A DNA stretch of 64,000 nt from Colletotrichum lupini (lineage: Eukaryota; Ascomycota; Sordariomycetes; Glomerellales; Glomerellaceae), in NCBI RefSeq assembly GCF_023278565.1, contig NC_064676.1:4588001-4652000 (forward strand), in the 5' to 3' direction. Shown here piece by piece: positions 48,447 through 59,581 of this stretch. The translations under genes were made by a program, and so were the position numbers. The notes beneath the pieces are model-generated. The model saw only the letters and a list, made by a program, of their open reading frames with translations. It had not been told where the DNA came from and searched no databases. Numbering within the stretch: the first letter of the stretch is position 1; each line of letters starts with the position of its first letter.

Positions 48447-49046
48447 ATGTGTTTCTACCGTGCCACCGTATACGAGTGCAAGCACAGTGAACTCGGCAAA
48501 AAGGTTACAGTCTGCAAATTGCAGAGGGACCTCCTCAAGTACACGGAAAGTGCTACTAGTCACACATGCATCGAGCGCCGTGTACACTCGATGAACTGCG
48601 TCCGGAAGGCTGGAGTGTGTGACAAGTGCAAGCGTCTGGACACACTCAGAGACCGCACGGCAGATGCGTTCAAGAGCCTACAGAACACGCTACGAAAGCG
48701 CAACGTTGTCGATGACGATTCTGGGGGTGATGGCCTTAGAGCTCTCGAGACCTTTGAGGCTGTCGAGGTCCCCAAGGTTGAACTTGATTCGGATGATGAT
48801 AGTACTGCAGCTCACGAGATCTTTGAGCTTATCCCGACTCCTAGGCTTGACATGACCCCTGACGAGCTTGATGACGAGGGTGCCACTCCATCGAAGGGAG
48901 AGACCTCTGCGGCTTCTGAGGTCTCGGAAACCTCTGAAACCCAAGGTGCCTCTGAGTCTTCCCGCGAAACGGTCGAGGCTATTGACACAACCAAGAGTAT
49001 TGTCGAAGATGAGGCTACGGGAGAGCCGCAAGGCTCTTCTACTTGA
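48447..49046 (+). CDS. Met-Cys Cys-rich protein with acidic tail
   Basis: A single-exon protein of 199 residues that I cannot assign. The first 65 residues hold seven cysteines and several histidines (MCFYRATVYECKHSE, VTVCKLQ, SHTCIER, NCVRKAGVCDKCKRLD), with a final CxxC pair that could bind zinc. A basic helical segment (about 65-90) follows. The rest is acidic and Ser/Thr/Glu-rich, with repeated SET and SEV units, likely disordered. No signal peptide is seen. The start Met-Cys with an aromatic soon after, then closely spaced Cys and His, recalls the small protein at 7985-8284. Codon use matches real genes here. A role in metal binding or as a regulatory adaptor is only a guess. Confidence 0.7.
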   Translation: MCFYRATVYECKHSELGKKVTVCKLQRDLLKYTESATSHTCIERRVHSMNCVRKAGVCDKCKRLDTLRDRTADAFKSLQNTLRKRNVVDDDSGGDGLRALETFEAVEVPKVELDSDDDSTAAHEIFELIPTPRLDMTPDELDDEGATPSKGETSAASEVSETSETQGASESSRETVEAIDTTKSIVEDEATGEPQGSST

Positions 49047-52000
49047 TTACCAAGCGATGGATGTTGGAATTTTCCGTAACCCACTCAGAAGACATCAACG
49101 TCGTGCACTGCCAAGTATGATTCCTTCTTGCTTCGTCCTGTGTTGTATTGTTTCCCATACATAATTTAAAATTGAGCTGGCTGCTGATAAAATACGTGAG
49201 GTTTGGCATCATTATACCACCGCTCAGTGAGGATGATCTTCGCTTTGATGCTCTCTAATGTAAGTGGCATCTGGTGATATCGCAAAGCATGACGAGGAAT
49301 TCAGGAAGGTGATCTCGAGTGGCTGAGTTGAGCCGCATTGCGTGAGACGTAAGTTGCATGACCATCATTTTGATAAACAAACCTGGGCCGAGGCTCAGCA
49401 GGAAGCCTCCGTAACAGGCAGAGGGCTACCGTTGATGATGGATGTAGAGCTTATATCCCGGCTTTGGTGTTCTTTCTCTATAGATGCCACGCTCGGCTTT
49501 CAACTGGAAGCAGATTATTTTCTCACGCGTTAATTGGAATGAATACGGCAAGTAAAGACTTGGAGGTCTATGTACGGAGACAATTAAGCAGAGCGAAGGT
49601 CAGAGGCTTCAGTACCTCGATAGCCACCACCACGAAAGATAACAAAATATCAACAGCATGGCGATCTTTTTTACAATTGGAGAAACATAGCACAACGGGA
49701 GGCTGGGATACGTATACTTCGACATCGAGACACAGTAAATCGTATGTGTTCTGCCTTCATGTGCATCTTGTCATCTGTGAAGACTTGCAAGTTTAGCTGC
49801 TCAGAGCGTGAGGCATACCGCAAACGAGACTTCACCGCTCGCTTCTGAGTTGGGATTTCGAGAGGTAAGGGTGGCGCGGACCACAACCGTGGCGAGAGGT
49901 AAGATCATACCTAGGTCCCGTACACCGGCATTGGTCTCCAAGATGCGGGCCCGATCCGGTCGAGTTACATCGGGAGATGCAAGGCCGCCTCACGTCTGGA
50001 ATGCTCGGGAATCGCCACACTGGGGCTCAGATTCCTCGCCTTGTGTTGTGATGACTGCGGGTTGAACTCCCAGTAACGTAACGCAAAGCAAGCTTCGCCC
50101 CTCGCGGATTTCCACAAATTCGTAACCAAAACAAGAGCAATCCTACAATAGGAGAAACTTGTCACGACACACTGGCAGTATCGTAGCTACTGGCATTGCG
50201 TGGGCCTAGAGTCAGCTCCTCCTAGCAGGGCCTGGGTAGGAGCGGCGAACCTGTCGAGGAGTAAAAGGCATCCGACGGCAAGAAGACTGGATGAGACAAT
50301 TCAGACACGGCTGGGCCAGGTGTCAGGTCACCTTTAGACGGGTTACAGTGCCGACAAGCGAGCGGATGTGCCAAAACACGACACGCAAAGCATTGACAGA
50401 AATGTTTAGAGGCGTGCAGACTCGTGTGCGATCAAAACTCCCAATTCTCGGTTTGGACGGAGGGGACTGTTGAGGCGCAGACATGGATGAGACCGGTACG
50501 CTTCTCAGGCTCCTGACGAGCTTTGTTGTTCACAGGGGTTGTTGTGTAGGTATGTATCAGTCGGGCCAAGCGATACAAATCATCCGATGGCACGAAGGGT
50601 TTGAGGCTTCAATAACCCCATGTGCCCGCTCACATACTGCAAACGGCCGTTACAATGTGCGTTGCTTCGAGTCGGCTCAGTCTGTTGAATGCCTATCGGT
50701 ATAGGGGGCCTAGAAACGAGGTAGGGAAACTTGGCATGGAGTCGTCTTCGTATGACGGACGGACGAGCATTGAAGACAATGAAAACGAGGTGCATAATGC
50801 AGGCTTTGTTCAATGAGGTTAGGTGATTTAAGATACCAAGCGATGCAATGCAGAGAAGCCGGGGGTGGGCCGAGGATATTGGCGTTTGGTGTTTGGCGTT
50901 CTAGCCGTCAACATGGTGTACACTATGATGTTGGAGCTGGAAAGACCGTGCGTACCTAGGTGAGGGTAAGGCTGGCCAAGGAGGTTTGAATTGAATGGCA
51001 GTGATGCATTTGGTGTGCCAGAAAAGGAGCCATTATGTATATAGATTTATGGTCTGAGTGTTCCAAGTTGACGGTTAAACGATCCAGGAGCTCTCCTGGA
51101 GCAAAGTAAGCCACTAGAAACGTATCTCGGCGAGGACGGGTTTTGTAGCAGCTGGTAAGCGAAGTACTCCGTAGTTGCTGCGCAAACGTGGCATAGTTCG
51201 GATGGGACTTTGTGGAACAGAGAAACGCGGCTCTAGCTGTGATGAGATCATTAATATCCGCACGCTAGAGTGCATACTACAGTGCTGTATAATATTGGTG
51301 AGGGTGGGGATTCTGAGTAGGAGGCGGCATGACAGAGGCAGCGGTGTCCTTGGAAACTCAGATAGGGTTGCACCCAACGCTAGATCACATCGACATCTCA
51401 GGCGATCCAGAGTCGACTCCTCTATCGGGTTGCCATCGAGTATATTGACAGCTCGTAGCTCAGAGAGGTGAAAGAGAGCAATGCTCTTACAGACAGCATC
51501 CGTGAAGTGATTTCTCACCTATACTCCTTGCCTTCTCCTGCAGGTACCTGGGCTCTGCACAGGAGTTCCCAGCTCGGTCCGGACGCTCGCCAAGGCAGAA
51601 AGATTCATGCAGGATGAGGAGAGACCGGGCGCGCTTCGCTCCCATTGAGGTGTCATTGACACTGAGAAGGAGAGGCATATCTGAATCTTGGTTTCGAGGC
51701 GTCCCGTCGGCTATAGTACATGGAAAGGAAAGGCTAATGTACCTGTGTATCCGTAGGGCGTTGGATCTTTGGGTAAGGTGCACTTCACAGTAGGAACCAA
51801 TGGCGGCCTGTCTAAGCTGCTTAGGTGTATATTTACGTAAACCTACTCTTCACACTAACGACGTGCATGCATGCACTTTACCTCGAGGGGAGGCACCCCA
51901 GATGTTGTACCTGCCTTACCTTATTTGATTTGATTCAGGTACCAACGTACCGCATCTGGCTCGACTTCTAAGCGCTAAGGTAATCGGTAGCAATCTCACA

Positions 52001-54230
52001 ATCACCGAGAGGCCTTGAACCTCTGGCGTGGTTTGTGATTCGAATTTTGGAAGCCTGAAAGCCTCCAAACATAGAGCTGTGCATAACACTCGGACAGAAC
52101 GGATACGGAAAAGTCATCGCAAGTTGGTCGCCACGGGTCACCCTGGAGATCAGGAGGTACATTGCGGAGCAAGTTGGCGGGAGTGAAGCAAATTGCGCCA
52201 ACTGGCAACTGCTTGTAAAGTGGAATACAGGGGGGGAAAGAGGAGACGCAACTTGCAAATGGAAGGCTGCTTGCACCCCGCATCCGCGTGCGCGCAGCAC
52301 GCAGATATCAATCAGGGTCTGGCGGCATCGCCGCGCCGGCCCTCTATTCGCAGGGGAAAAAAGGACATGGAGAGTGGAGGACTATGAGTTGTGGAGGCTG
52401 GGCCGGTTGCCGCCGCATCCACTTGGAGCATTGCAGCAATATAGGTACCGTCCAGTCCTGCATCCTCGAGGCAGTGTCTGCGTGGAATATGTTTCTTATG
52501 CTGTGCCACGAGAGATGTACAGAAACAGAGATTGTGCTGACGACAGACCAGAGACGAGACAGACTCTGTACTTACCTCACTGTGCGGTGCTGGGAGACGA
52601 CTACCTAGATTCATGGCAAGGTAAGGAAGGTATGGTGCATGACCAGCACACAAGCATCTGACAATCCCAGTCCCCTGCAGCAGCGCTTTCTGTTGATCGT
52701 GACCAAATGGTTCGCCGTAGCGGGCGCCGCTCTGAGGGGTCTGAGTCTTGACTCTGCAGTACGGATACGGATACCAACCAATGTGCCAGTCAAGTACTCC
52801 GTAGTAAGCTAGGCAAGCTTGCTAAGGCTCGGGTAAAGACGACCTGGGTGCCTCGACAAATTTGGGTGCCCATTATGCTGTTTTCCTGCTGCTGCATAAG
52901 GCATCGAGTCCAACTCAATCAATCTCGTCTTCAGCGCCTCTCATCTTTTATTAAGGGTCGCTTGCCAGAAGGACATCCCCCTCCCAACATCCACTCGTCC
53001 CCGACACAACAAACAACCTGCGGACGTCAAGTAGATTGCTAATACAAGCCAGGGGAAAGGAAACAGAAAGAAGCGGTCCGTCACAGGCAGACAAAGAGCC
53101 ATGTGTAATATGCGGCGTGCAGCGTGCAGCAGCGGTTTGCCGATGGCCTAAAGTGATGGCGCCCGCCCCCCTCCTCTGCTTCATTACCATGCGCAGTAAG
53201 GCAACTTACGAATACAGCTTACTCCTGAGCCCTGTGCCCAAGTTCTCGGTGGCTCTGGGCGTGCCCCAAGTCCCCTAACCGATTAGATACTCCCCATACT
53301 GGGCTCAGTAGGGTAAAGTGTCTTGGGTGCCAACCGCGCCTTAGTAACCTTCCCCCCCCACCCCCTTTCCACATGGCTTGGATGTATACATCCCCACTGT
53401 GATTGACAGAGAATACCTCCCCAATGTACTTTATGCTCATCACGTTTTCATGTATCATGCGTCTCCCTAGGTACTTGCCTAGGTTCCTAACCAGTGCATT
53501 GCTTTACAAACTCCCTATCTGCCTTCCATCTCCCGCCTCTCCGCCTCCAGCATCCGCGTCCGTCCTCTCTCGTATATCTCCGGGCGTGCTATGGGCACCC
53601 CCGGCTACCCTCCCGTCCCTGCCCATCTTCCCTCCTTCAGAATCAGGACCCCTTCGTCAGCCGCCCAGGGCCCTTCTTCTCATTTGCAACCCGGAATGCG
53701 TGACTCTGCTTGACACCACCGCCTTTTTATCCTTCATATTGCTGCCCTTCTGCCCATCTTCTCGCCTATTCGTCGTGCCTTGTTTATTTGTTTCGTCTCT
53801 CTGCTCCTGCCCTGTCGTTGCTGCAGTTGCAACTCCGCTCCTACCGATCCCATCGACTCTTGCCCTCTGCCTTCCTCGACTTCATTCCTCTCTTTCACAC
53901 TCTCTCACCAATCCTCCTCGCTCTTCTGCAAACAACACCGCTCGAGAACAAACGATTCTTTCCCCTTCAAGGCCCAACCCAACGCCAAAAGTTTCAATCG
54001 ATCTAGCTGTCGATGCAGTTCCACACAAGTACGGCTTGCAACTGATTTGTCCGACCGGTCTCCACGCCGAGCTCTAGTTGTTCCCCCCTCGAGACAACAA
54101 CCGCCCTCAGAAACTCGTGCAACCTTCACGACGAGAAAGGAACCGATTTCCTCCGCAGTCTACAAGCTCAGTTCCCCGCAGCTAATGTCGCCCTCGCCAG
54201 CCTGGCACATCGGACTCTCCGACATACAAC
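49047..54230. other. 5.2-kb gene-poor region and Ser/Pro-rich gene leader
   Basis: No gene can be supported. Open frames are short (up to about 130 codons) and show no motifs. TACTCCGTA motifs are at 51165-51173 and 52795-52803. A 14-bp palindrome, GTGCATGCATGCAC, lies at 51863-51876. TACCT tracts are near 51,911-51,922. A C-run lies at about 53349-53366. From about 53,480 the plus strand becomes strongly pyrimidine-rich up to the next gene, suggesting a long leader. This is the largest silent block in the window. Confidence 0.4.
51863..51876. repeat. 14-bp perfect palindrome
   Basis: GTGCATGCATGCAC is its own reverse complement. It lies in gene-poor DNA. Its core TGCATGCA is a short dinucleotide-like repeat, so chance is plausible. 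Confidence 0.6.
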
Positions 54231-55223
54231 ATGGAGCCCGTTCCCGAGACTGAGAGAATGGAGGAGTTCCGATCCTCACCACTTCCCTCGCTCCGTATAC
54301 AGAACCCGACATTACTCCCTCCTGCCGTTGCCGAGCCTGAACCTTTGCGAAAGCCCCCGACTCTCCGCCGCCAGACTGATCCCAGTCCTACTTCTCCGAC
54401 TACGCCATCTTGGACCTTTACCCCTCTGCCCTACCGACCACGTACTACCTCGCCCTTGTCCGGTCACCACACGAGATCTAGGTCAGCAGCGAGTTTGGCC
54501 CCTCCCATGTCTCGCACCCAGTCTATGCCTGGCGTCAATGGCGCCGGTCACATCCTATTCTCCCCTCAACTCCGCCCCGCCAGTCCGTCTGGATCGCCCG
54601 CCCGCGTGCGAACACCACGGAAGCCTGTCGACGAGGCATTCCCGACTTCACCTATCCGCGCCTCCGCCTTAGATCCCGATCGACAGACTGCAGAGCGATA
54701 CAGTTCTCCAAACCTCATTGGACCGACGCCCTCTATGGTCCTGCCCCGACATCGCCGCCCTTCCTCACCACTGCGGAACCCTGGTACTGCCAACACTCCC
54801 TCGTTCGCAATGCCTACCACGCCTACATATACATCGGCGTCGTCTTCGCCATCTCTACGAGGATACGACTCTCTCTCACATGGCTACGGAGTCTCTCCTT
54901 CGTTTCCTTCCTCGTCAGTCCCGTCGACTCCGACATCTACAAGATCGAGAAGCCCAAGCATTTCTAGTCTGGAAACTATACCAGATTCGCCTGATGCGGA
55001 GGAGGCAGCTATGGAGGCAGAGAGGATTGCCCAATTGAAGGCTGCCGCAGACGCCGCAGAAAATGGCGATGCTACTGAGGTGAAGGGCAAGAGCGGTCTA
55101 GACGCGCCCTTACGTGGCAGAACGTTAGGAGGGTTTGGATCGAGAGACAAGCGAAAGCGCTGGAGTGTGTGTGGCGCTGAACGACGACAAGATCTCGACT
55201 TGGAGACGATTTGGGAAGACTGA
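54231..55223 (+). CDS. Ser/Pro-rich disordered protein
   Basis: A single-exon protein of 330 residues. Most of it is low-complexity Ser, Pro, Thr and Arg with many SP and TP dipeptides (for example SPTSPTTPS, TPRKPVDEAFPTSP), suiting proline-directed kinases. Two more ordered patches stand out: IPDSPDAEEAAMEAERIAQLKAAADAAE (about 250-275, helical and acidic) and the C-terminal KRKRWSVCGAERRQDLDLETIWED. The latter looks conserved in ascomycete proteins I have seen described only as basic proline-rich. No signal peptide or membrane segment. A pyrimidine-rich leader of several hundred bases precedes it. Function is unknown; a scaffold or nuclear regulator is conceivable. The C-rich codon bias and compact frame support a real gene. 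Confidence 0.7.
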   Translation: MEPVPETERMEEFRSSPLPSLRIQNPTLLPPAVAEPEPLRKPPTLRRQTDPSPTSPTTPSWTFTPLPYRPRTTSPLSGHHTRSRSAASLAPPMSRTQSMPGVNGAGHILFSPQLRPASPSGSPARVRTPRKPVDEAFPTSPIRASALDPDRQTAERYSSPNLIGPTPSMVLPRHRRPSSPLRNPGTANTPSFAMPTTPTYTSASSSPSLRGYDSLSHGYGVSPSFPSSSVPSTPTSTRSRSPSISSLETIPDSPDAEEAAMEAERIAQLKAAADAAENGDATEVKGKSGLDAPLRGRTLGGFGSRDKRKRWSVCGAERRQDLDLETIWED

Positions 55224-56078
55224 GAATTTGGAGACCTCAGAACAGAACGTACATCGCAAGTACGGACGACAGTGAGGCAGACACGTACCGAGAAATACCT
55301 CAAAGGCTGGAACAAAGCGAATCGTTTTGAGGTCTGCAATGGCGTACAATTCCCGACACTCATTTGTGCCGAGTGTCTGGGTTTCTTTGCACTGCATTTA
55401 GCATCGACAAGGTTATGGGCATGGCGGCGTTCACTGAACTCCTTCTGATACCCTACACTGCATTTCAACTCCCAAAGGGCATGACGGAAAGATTGTAATC
55501 ATATTTGGTTTCTGTACTTTACTACAGATGGGGGTTTTAACCCCCTTCCGACGGGACTCGACCCTCTACTTCGAGAAATGGCGTAGGAGGTCTGCTTGTG
55601 AATGAAATATACCACATTCATGAACTTTATTCTCCCTTCCTGAGGCGTCTTGCCGACAAGCCGTTGTGTTCTAATGTTTTGGCTCATTGCGACGATGTCT
55701 TAGCCGTGGTCGCTTGAAAGGGTTGAAAACAGCCCCCCTTGCGTGATACTATCATCCCCCCTCCCACTTCTTCAGGACCCGACTCTCAATAGACAGCACC
55801 CATAGTCTTCCCTCTATTCTTGAGCCCTCCACATCTTCTGGGAACCAAGGGCTCGAAGCCTCCTGTGATGGAGATCATGCAACTCCCTGAAGATCTGAGC
55901 GATGACAGCGACAGTGTATAAAGAAGGCAATGGCTTTCACTTCAAAGGTCTTGGTGTATCAGGCAACTCAGCATCTATCCAGCTTGACACAATACCCTAC
56001 AGAAATTGTTGTTTTGAGTATTCATTGCTCGAGCCTTTCAGTGTCTTCCTATTGCTGTCCAGATCATTTCTCAACACC
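55224..56078. other. Gap between Ser/Pro-rich and secreted protein genes
   Basis: Mostly 3' flank and promoter. A G-run/C-run hairpin sits at 55530-55545. No gene is seen. Confidence 0.4.
55530..55545. repeat. Short perfect hairpin
   Basis: GGGGGTT, two bases, then AACCCCC form a possible 7-bp stem about 310 nt after the upstream stop codon. It could be in the 3' UTR of the Ser/Pro-rich gene. No function can be assigned. Confidence 0.5.
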
Positions 56079-57889
56079 ATGCAGCAGAGCCTCTTCTTGG
56101 GCATCTCCGCCCTTCTCCTCGGAACTGCGGTAGCAGCTCCGAAAGGTTCAGACGAACAGGTGAGATTTACAAGAAACTCGAATCAAATCTTAAGAGATGG
56201 ATAACTTGCTAACGAAATTGGAAACCAGGTCGTCGCTCACATCGTCCGAGGCCCAGACTCCCAACCGTACCTAGAATCGGGCGAATGGGTCCGTCCCATC
56301 GCCGCCCGGGGCCGCTCCCAATTCCACTTCAACGGCACCTCCAACGGGACTTCGTCTGCTGTCGGCACGGGCACCGCCGCGGAGACCGCCAGCAGCACTC
56401 ACTACACCCTCTCGTACAACACCTCGTCCACCGCTTCCGCCTCCTCCTCGTCGTTCCACGCTTCCGGATGCCCCGAAAGTGTCACCACCTCCTTCACCAC
56501 GGTGGACGTCACGTTTTACATCACGGCGACGACTTCGTATGGCGGCAACTTGACATCGTCGAGGGGCACCGGCACAGCCTACCTGCCTTCGTCTTCGTCC
56601 TCGCTGCCTGCCAACTCTACCAGTTCGAGAGCAGCATGGAACACCACCTCCTCGACTTCCATGATCCTCTCGACCGGCTACACTTTGCCCGTAAACTCAA
56701 CAACCGTTTCATCCGCGGCACCGTCCGAGTCCCCCTGTCTTGACGACACCGCCAGCACCCATCAGCCGTACCCTAACATCACGTCGACATACTCCAGCTC
56801 ATCCTTGACGACCGGGGGTTCAGATGGGACCGTCACCTCCGTACCCGTCTGGCACAACACCACGTCTGCGGCCCCCTCTCAGACAACCGAGCCTTGCGAT
56901 GATGATATGAGCTCTACTTCCTCATATACCAACTCGACTTCAACGGCGTTCAGCAGCCAGCTCAACTCCACGGCGCCGTGGTCCACCAAGACATCCACCA
57001 GCGCGGCCGTGGAGACGCCTTGTGACGATGAGACCAGCACCGGAAGCACTGTTCCTACATTCACATCTAGCATGCCCGTCGCTAACTCGACTACGACGTA
57101 CATTCTCTCCACAAAGACTCAGAATGGGACATACACCCAGTCGGCCACCACCTCGGCCAGCGCCACGACCGAGCCATGCGATGACGAGACCACCTCCAGC
57201 GCCTCGGTAGCCCCAACATCGTCCAGCTGGACAACACCGACGCCCAATGTGACTCCCTTCCTCCCCAACACCACCAGCAGCATTGCCACGTCCACCGCCC
57301 AGGCGACGACAGCCTTCTCCTCCGTCATTCCGACGGAAAGCTGCGTCATCGACACCTCTATGGCGCCCATCACCACCGCCTCGTTGACCACGGTCCCTAC
57401 CTCGACGACAATCCCAACAAAAACAGTCTGCCAAAACGACGCGCCGACGGGCAAGCCAATGCCGGGCAACAACCACTGTGGCGTCCATGGCTTGCCGGTA
57501 GGTAACTACTTCCTGGCTCGCTTCGTCAACAACGCCCCCAACGTACCCGTGACCCTTGAGGGCTGCTACCAATTCTGTGCTGTAAGTTGATAATTCTCCC
57601 TCACCCTCTTTCTGAGGAATCCAAGCCCAGCATTGCTGACGAAACTCCTCCTTCACAGAGCGTCATGAACACCACCGACGGCTGCAAGTCGTACCGTTTC
57701 TACCCCGAAAAGGGTCTCAACGTCCCGCGGTGCGACCTGTATGGTAGCACCGTCGCTTACGCGCTGGACTCCATCGACAACGACCACCCTGATCTGTGGT
57801 TCGATCTCACTTGCGGCTCGCCCTCCAGTGAGCAGTGGGCGCACCTTCCAGGTATCGAGCGTCTTCACGAGCTCGGCCTGGTGAGGTAG
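56079..57889 (+). CDS. Secreted Ser/Thr-rich protein with apple-like domain
   Basis: Three exons (56079-56159, 56229-57581, 57659-57889) join in frame to about 554 residues. The start MQQSLFLGISALLLGTAVAAP is a signal peptide with the first intron soon after. Residues from about 55 to 420 are mucin-like, rich in Ser and Thr with many NxS/T sites, so heavily O- and N-glycosylated. A Cys with nearby acids recurs five times (residues about 197, 250, 292, 344 and 399) in the pattern S/T-E-P/S-C with D-D following, spaced 42-55 residues. The C-terminal part has paired cysteines (NHCGVHG, EGCYQFC, DGCKSYRF, PRCDLYG) resembling a PAN/apple fold. No GPI tail is obvious. A cell-wall or surface adhesin-like role is inferred. 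It converges with PTPA. Confidence 0.8.
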
Positions 57890-58141
57890 ATATATACCTT
57901 ACTGGACGGCGACTGAGGCGGCTTGTGTTTAGAATTGAACATACAAAATACGAAGGATGCTGTTGGAGCATCGTAATACAACTAGAAAAGAGTAATAGGG
58001 GGTCTCCACAAGATGGAGTGGCAATTATGGAGAACAACTCATAGTAGTGCATAATAGTATAATCAAAAATGTTCATTATTCGTATCTGTCATGGCTTTTT
58101 TCTTCTTCATAACTTGCCATATGGCAGCCCGTCATAGATAT

Positions 58142-59419
58142 CTAGTCAAAGGGTATTCGCCGCAGATTATCGCGGGCCCCTCTCTTCCTCATCTCTTGAG
58201 CAGCGGCGACACTGCTCGGGACCTTGATGCCGCAGCAATCACCCCATCCGACATGTTGATGCTTATGCTTGCTCACATTCCCCGGGTTAATCTCGCCGCT
58301 TTCCTCTTCATGCTCTTCGTCGCCTAGCTCAAAGTCCTGCTCTGTGCTCATCCCATCTACTGCTGGAATAAGTGAACCGAACAAGAAGTGTTGCATGACC
58401 GGCAGTTTCCTCAAAACCTCGGCGACGAACATTCGGCGCATACCACCCTCCACCTTGGTCCATGACTTGGAAGCTGAGATATCGTCCAGCATGGGGCTGT
58501 GCCATCGTAGACCCTTGACCGTTTTCGTATCGTTGACGAAGTTGACCTGGCCAAGGTAGAGATAATCTTGACTAAACTCCTCCAGTGTGAGGTCTTGGTG
58601 GATCGCCAATGGTGTGATGAATGGATGGTGCAGAAGCTGCGAGGCGCCAAATAGAAATGGAAGAAACTGGTAGTCATCCAAGCCCCATACACCGTGTGAG
58701 CCAGCGGGTTCCAGATAGTACGTCAACTGGACGTTACGCATGACCTGCAGGTACCGCTCAAAAACCCTGAGGACCAATGGTCGGAAGTCGCCCTCGGTGA
58801 TGATTCGAAGTTGGTAAAGGCATAGGAGCCACATGATGAAGTTAAGCTCATGCCCTGAACCATAGTCTATACGTTGCCTGTTTCCAAAGGAATGCTCCAG
58901 ATAGACCAAGACCTCAGTGTTTGCGGCCTCGCCGACGCCTAATCCCGTCTGCCAAGCCGCTGCCTTCTCTTTCACCAGGTCTAGGAACGTCCGGAAGGCT
59001 TTGTTTCCAAAGCGTGAGCCCTCTTGATCGTCGGGGGGGGCCTCTTTCACAAATCCATCTACTTCGTCGAGTATGCCGAGGATCGACCGTAGCGTAGGGG
59101 CGAGTTCGCTATCTTTAACGGCAGAGCGAGGTGTATCTTCGACGGACTCGGAGAGGCCAAAGACGAAAGCTAGAACCAGCGTGTATGTCGGAGACGACAG
59201 GAACAGCTCGTGGTCTTTCTGGGAAAGGATCCGTCGCGAGGGAGTCTTGTATTCGTGGTCATCGAGGCCTAGTGGTGCGGGCAGAGCGGGCGTCTCGGGA
59301 CGTGGTGTTGGATTGGAGGGAGTTGGTCGACGTCGGCGGGGTTCTAGCTTGGGAATCTTATTACTCAAAGTAGGCACGACTGTCGTGCCGGCGTGCGTTG
59401 CAGTATCTGCTGAAGCCAT
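58142..59419 (-). CDS. rrd1: PP2A phosphatase activator (PTPA, Rrd family)
   Basis: PTPA is a peptidyl-prolyl isomerase-type activator that helps load and activate protein phosphatase 2A and related phosphatases. The single-exon minus-strand gene encodes 425 residues. Conserved PTPA blocks are visible: RILSQKDHELFLSSPTY, FGNKAFRTFLDLV, LVYLEHSFGNRQRIDYGSGHELNF, RYLQVMRNVQLTYYLEPAGSHGVWGLDDYQFLPFLFGASQL and HSPMLDDISASKSW. A C-terminal extension with WGDCCGIKVPSS and ending RRIPFD follows the core. That extension favours an Rrd1-type rather than an Rrd2-type member, though I am not certain of this split. The gene shares a 449-bp divergent promoter with RRP46. Confidence 0.93.
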   Translation of the reverse strand: MASADTATHAGTTVVPTLSNKIPKLEPRRRRPTPSNPTPRPETPALPAPLGLDDHEYKTPSRRILSQKDHELFLSSPTYTLVLAFVFGLSESVEDTPRSAVKDSELAPTLRSILGILDEVDGFVKEAPPDDQEGSRFGNKAFRTFLDLVKEKAAAWQTGLGVGEAANTEVLVYLEHSFGNRQRIDYGSGHELNFIMWLLCLYQLRIITEGDFRPLVLRVFERYLQVMRNVQLTYYLEPAGSHGVWGLDDYQFLPFLFGASQLLHHPFITPLAIHQDLTLEEFSQDYLYLGQVNFVNDTKTVKGLRWHSPMLDDISASKSWTKVEGGMRRMFVAEVLRKLPVMQHFLFGSLIPAVDGMSTEQDFELGDEEHEEESGEINPGNVSKHKHQHVGWGDCCGIKVPSSVAAAQEMRKRGARDNLRRIPFD

Positions 59420-59581
59420 GGCGGGAGTGAGAAGATTCGGGAACAGATATTCAGTGATAAAGGAGTGGTTGTGCAGCCAAGCTTGGTGGAATATTGAGTG
59501 ATGTTGAAGTCGAAGTGAAGCTTAGAAAGCTCGCTGTGCTGAGTACGTACATACTTGTCTGGTCAATGAAGCAGCCCCCCA

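Noticed and set aside
52010..52035. tRNA T-arm-like stem (minus strand, AGAGG loop CCTCT)
   Set aside because: The loop matches the B-box poorly and no acceptor or D-arm pairing is found at proper distance.
53403..54077. 224-codon plus-strand frame before the Ser/Pro-rich gene
   Set aside because: A Pro/Ser/Leu reading of pyrimidine-rich leader DNA, in several frames at once; no motif.
55550..55585. Sequence resembling a tRNA B-box on the minus strand (GGGTCGAGTCC)
   Set aside because: One key T is replaced, one stem pair fails and no acceptor stem can be formed.
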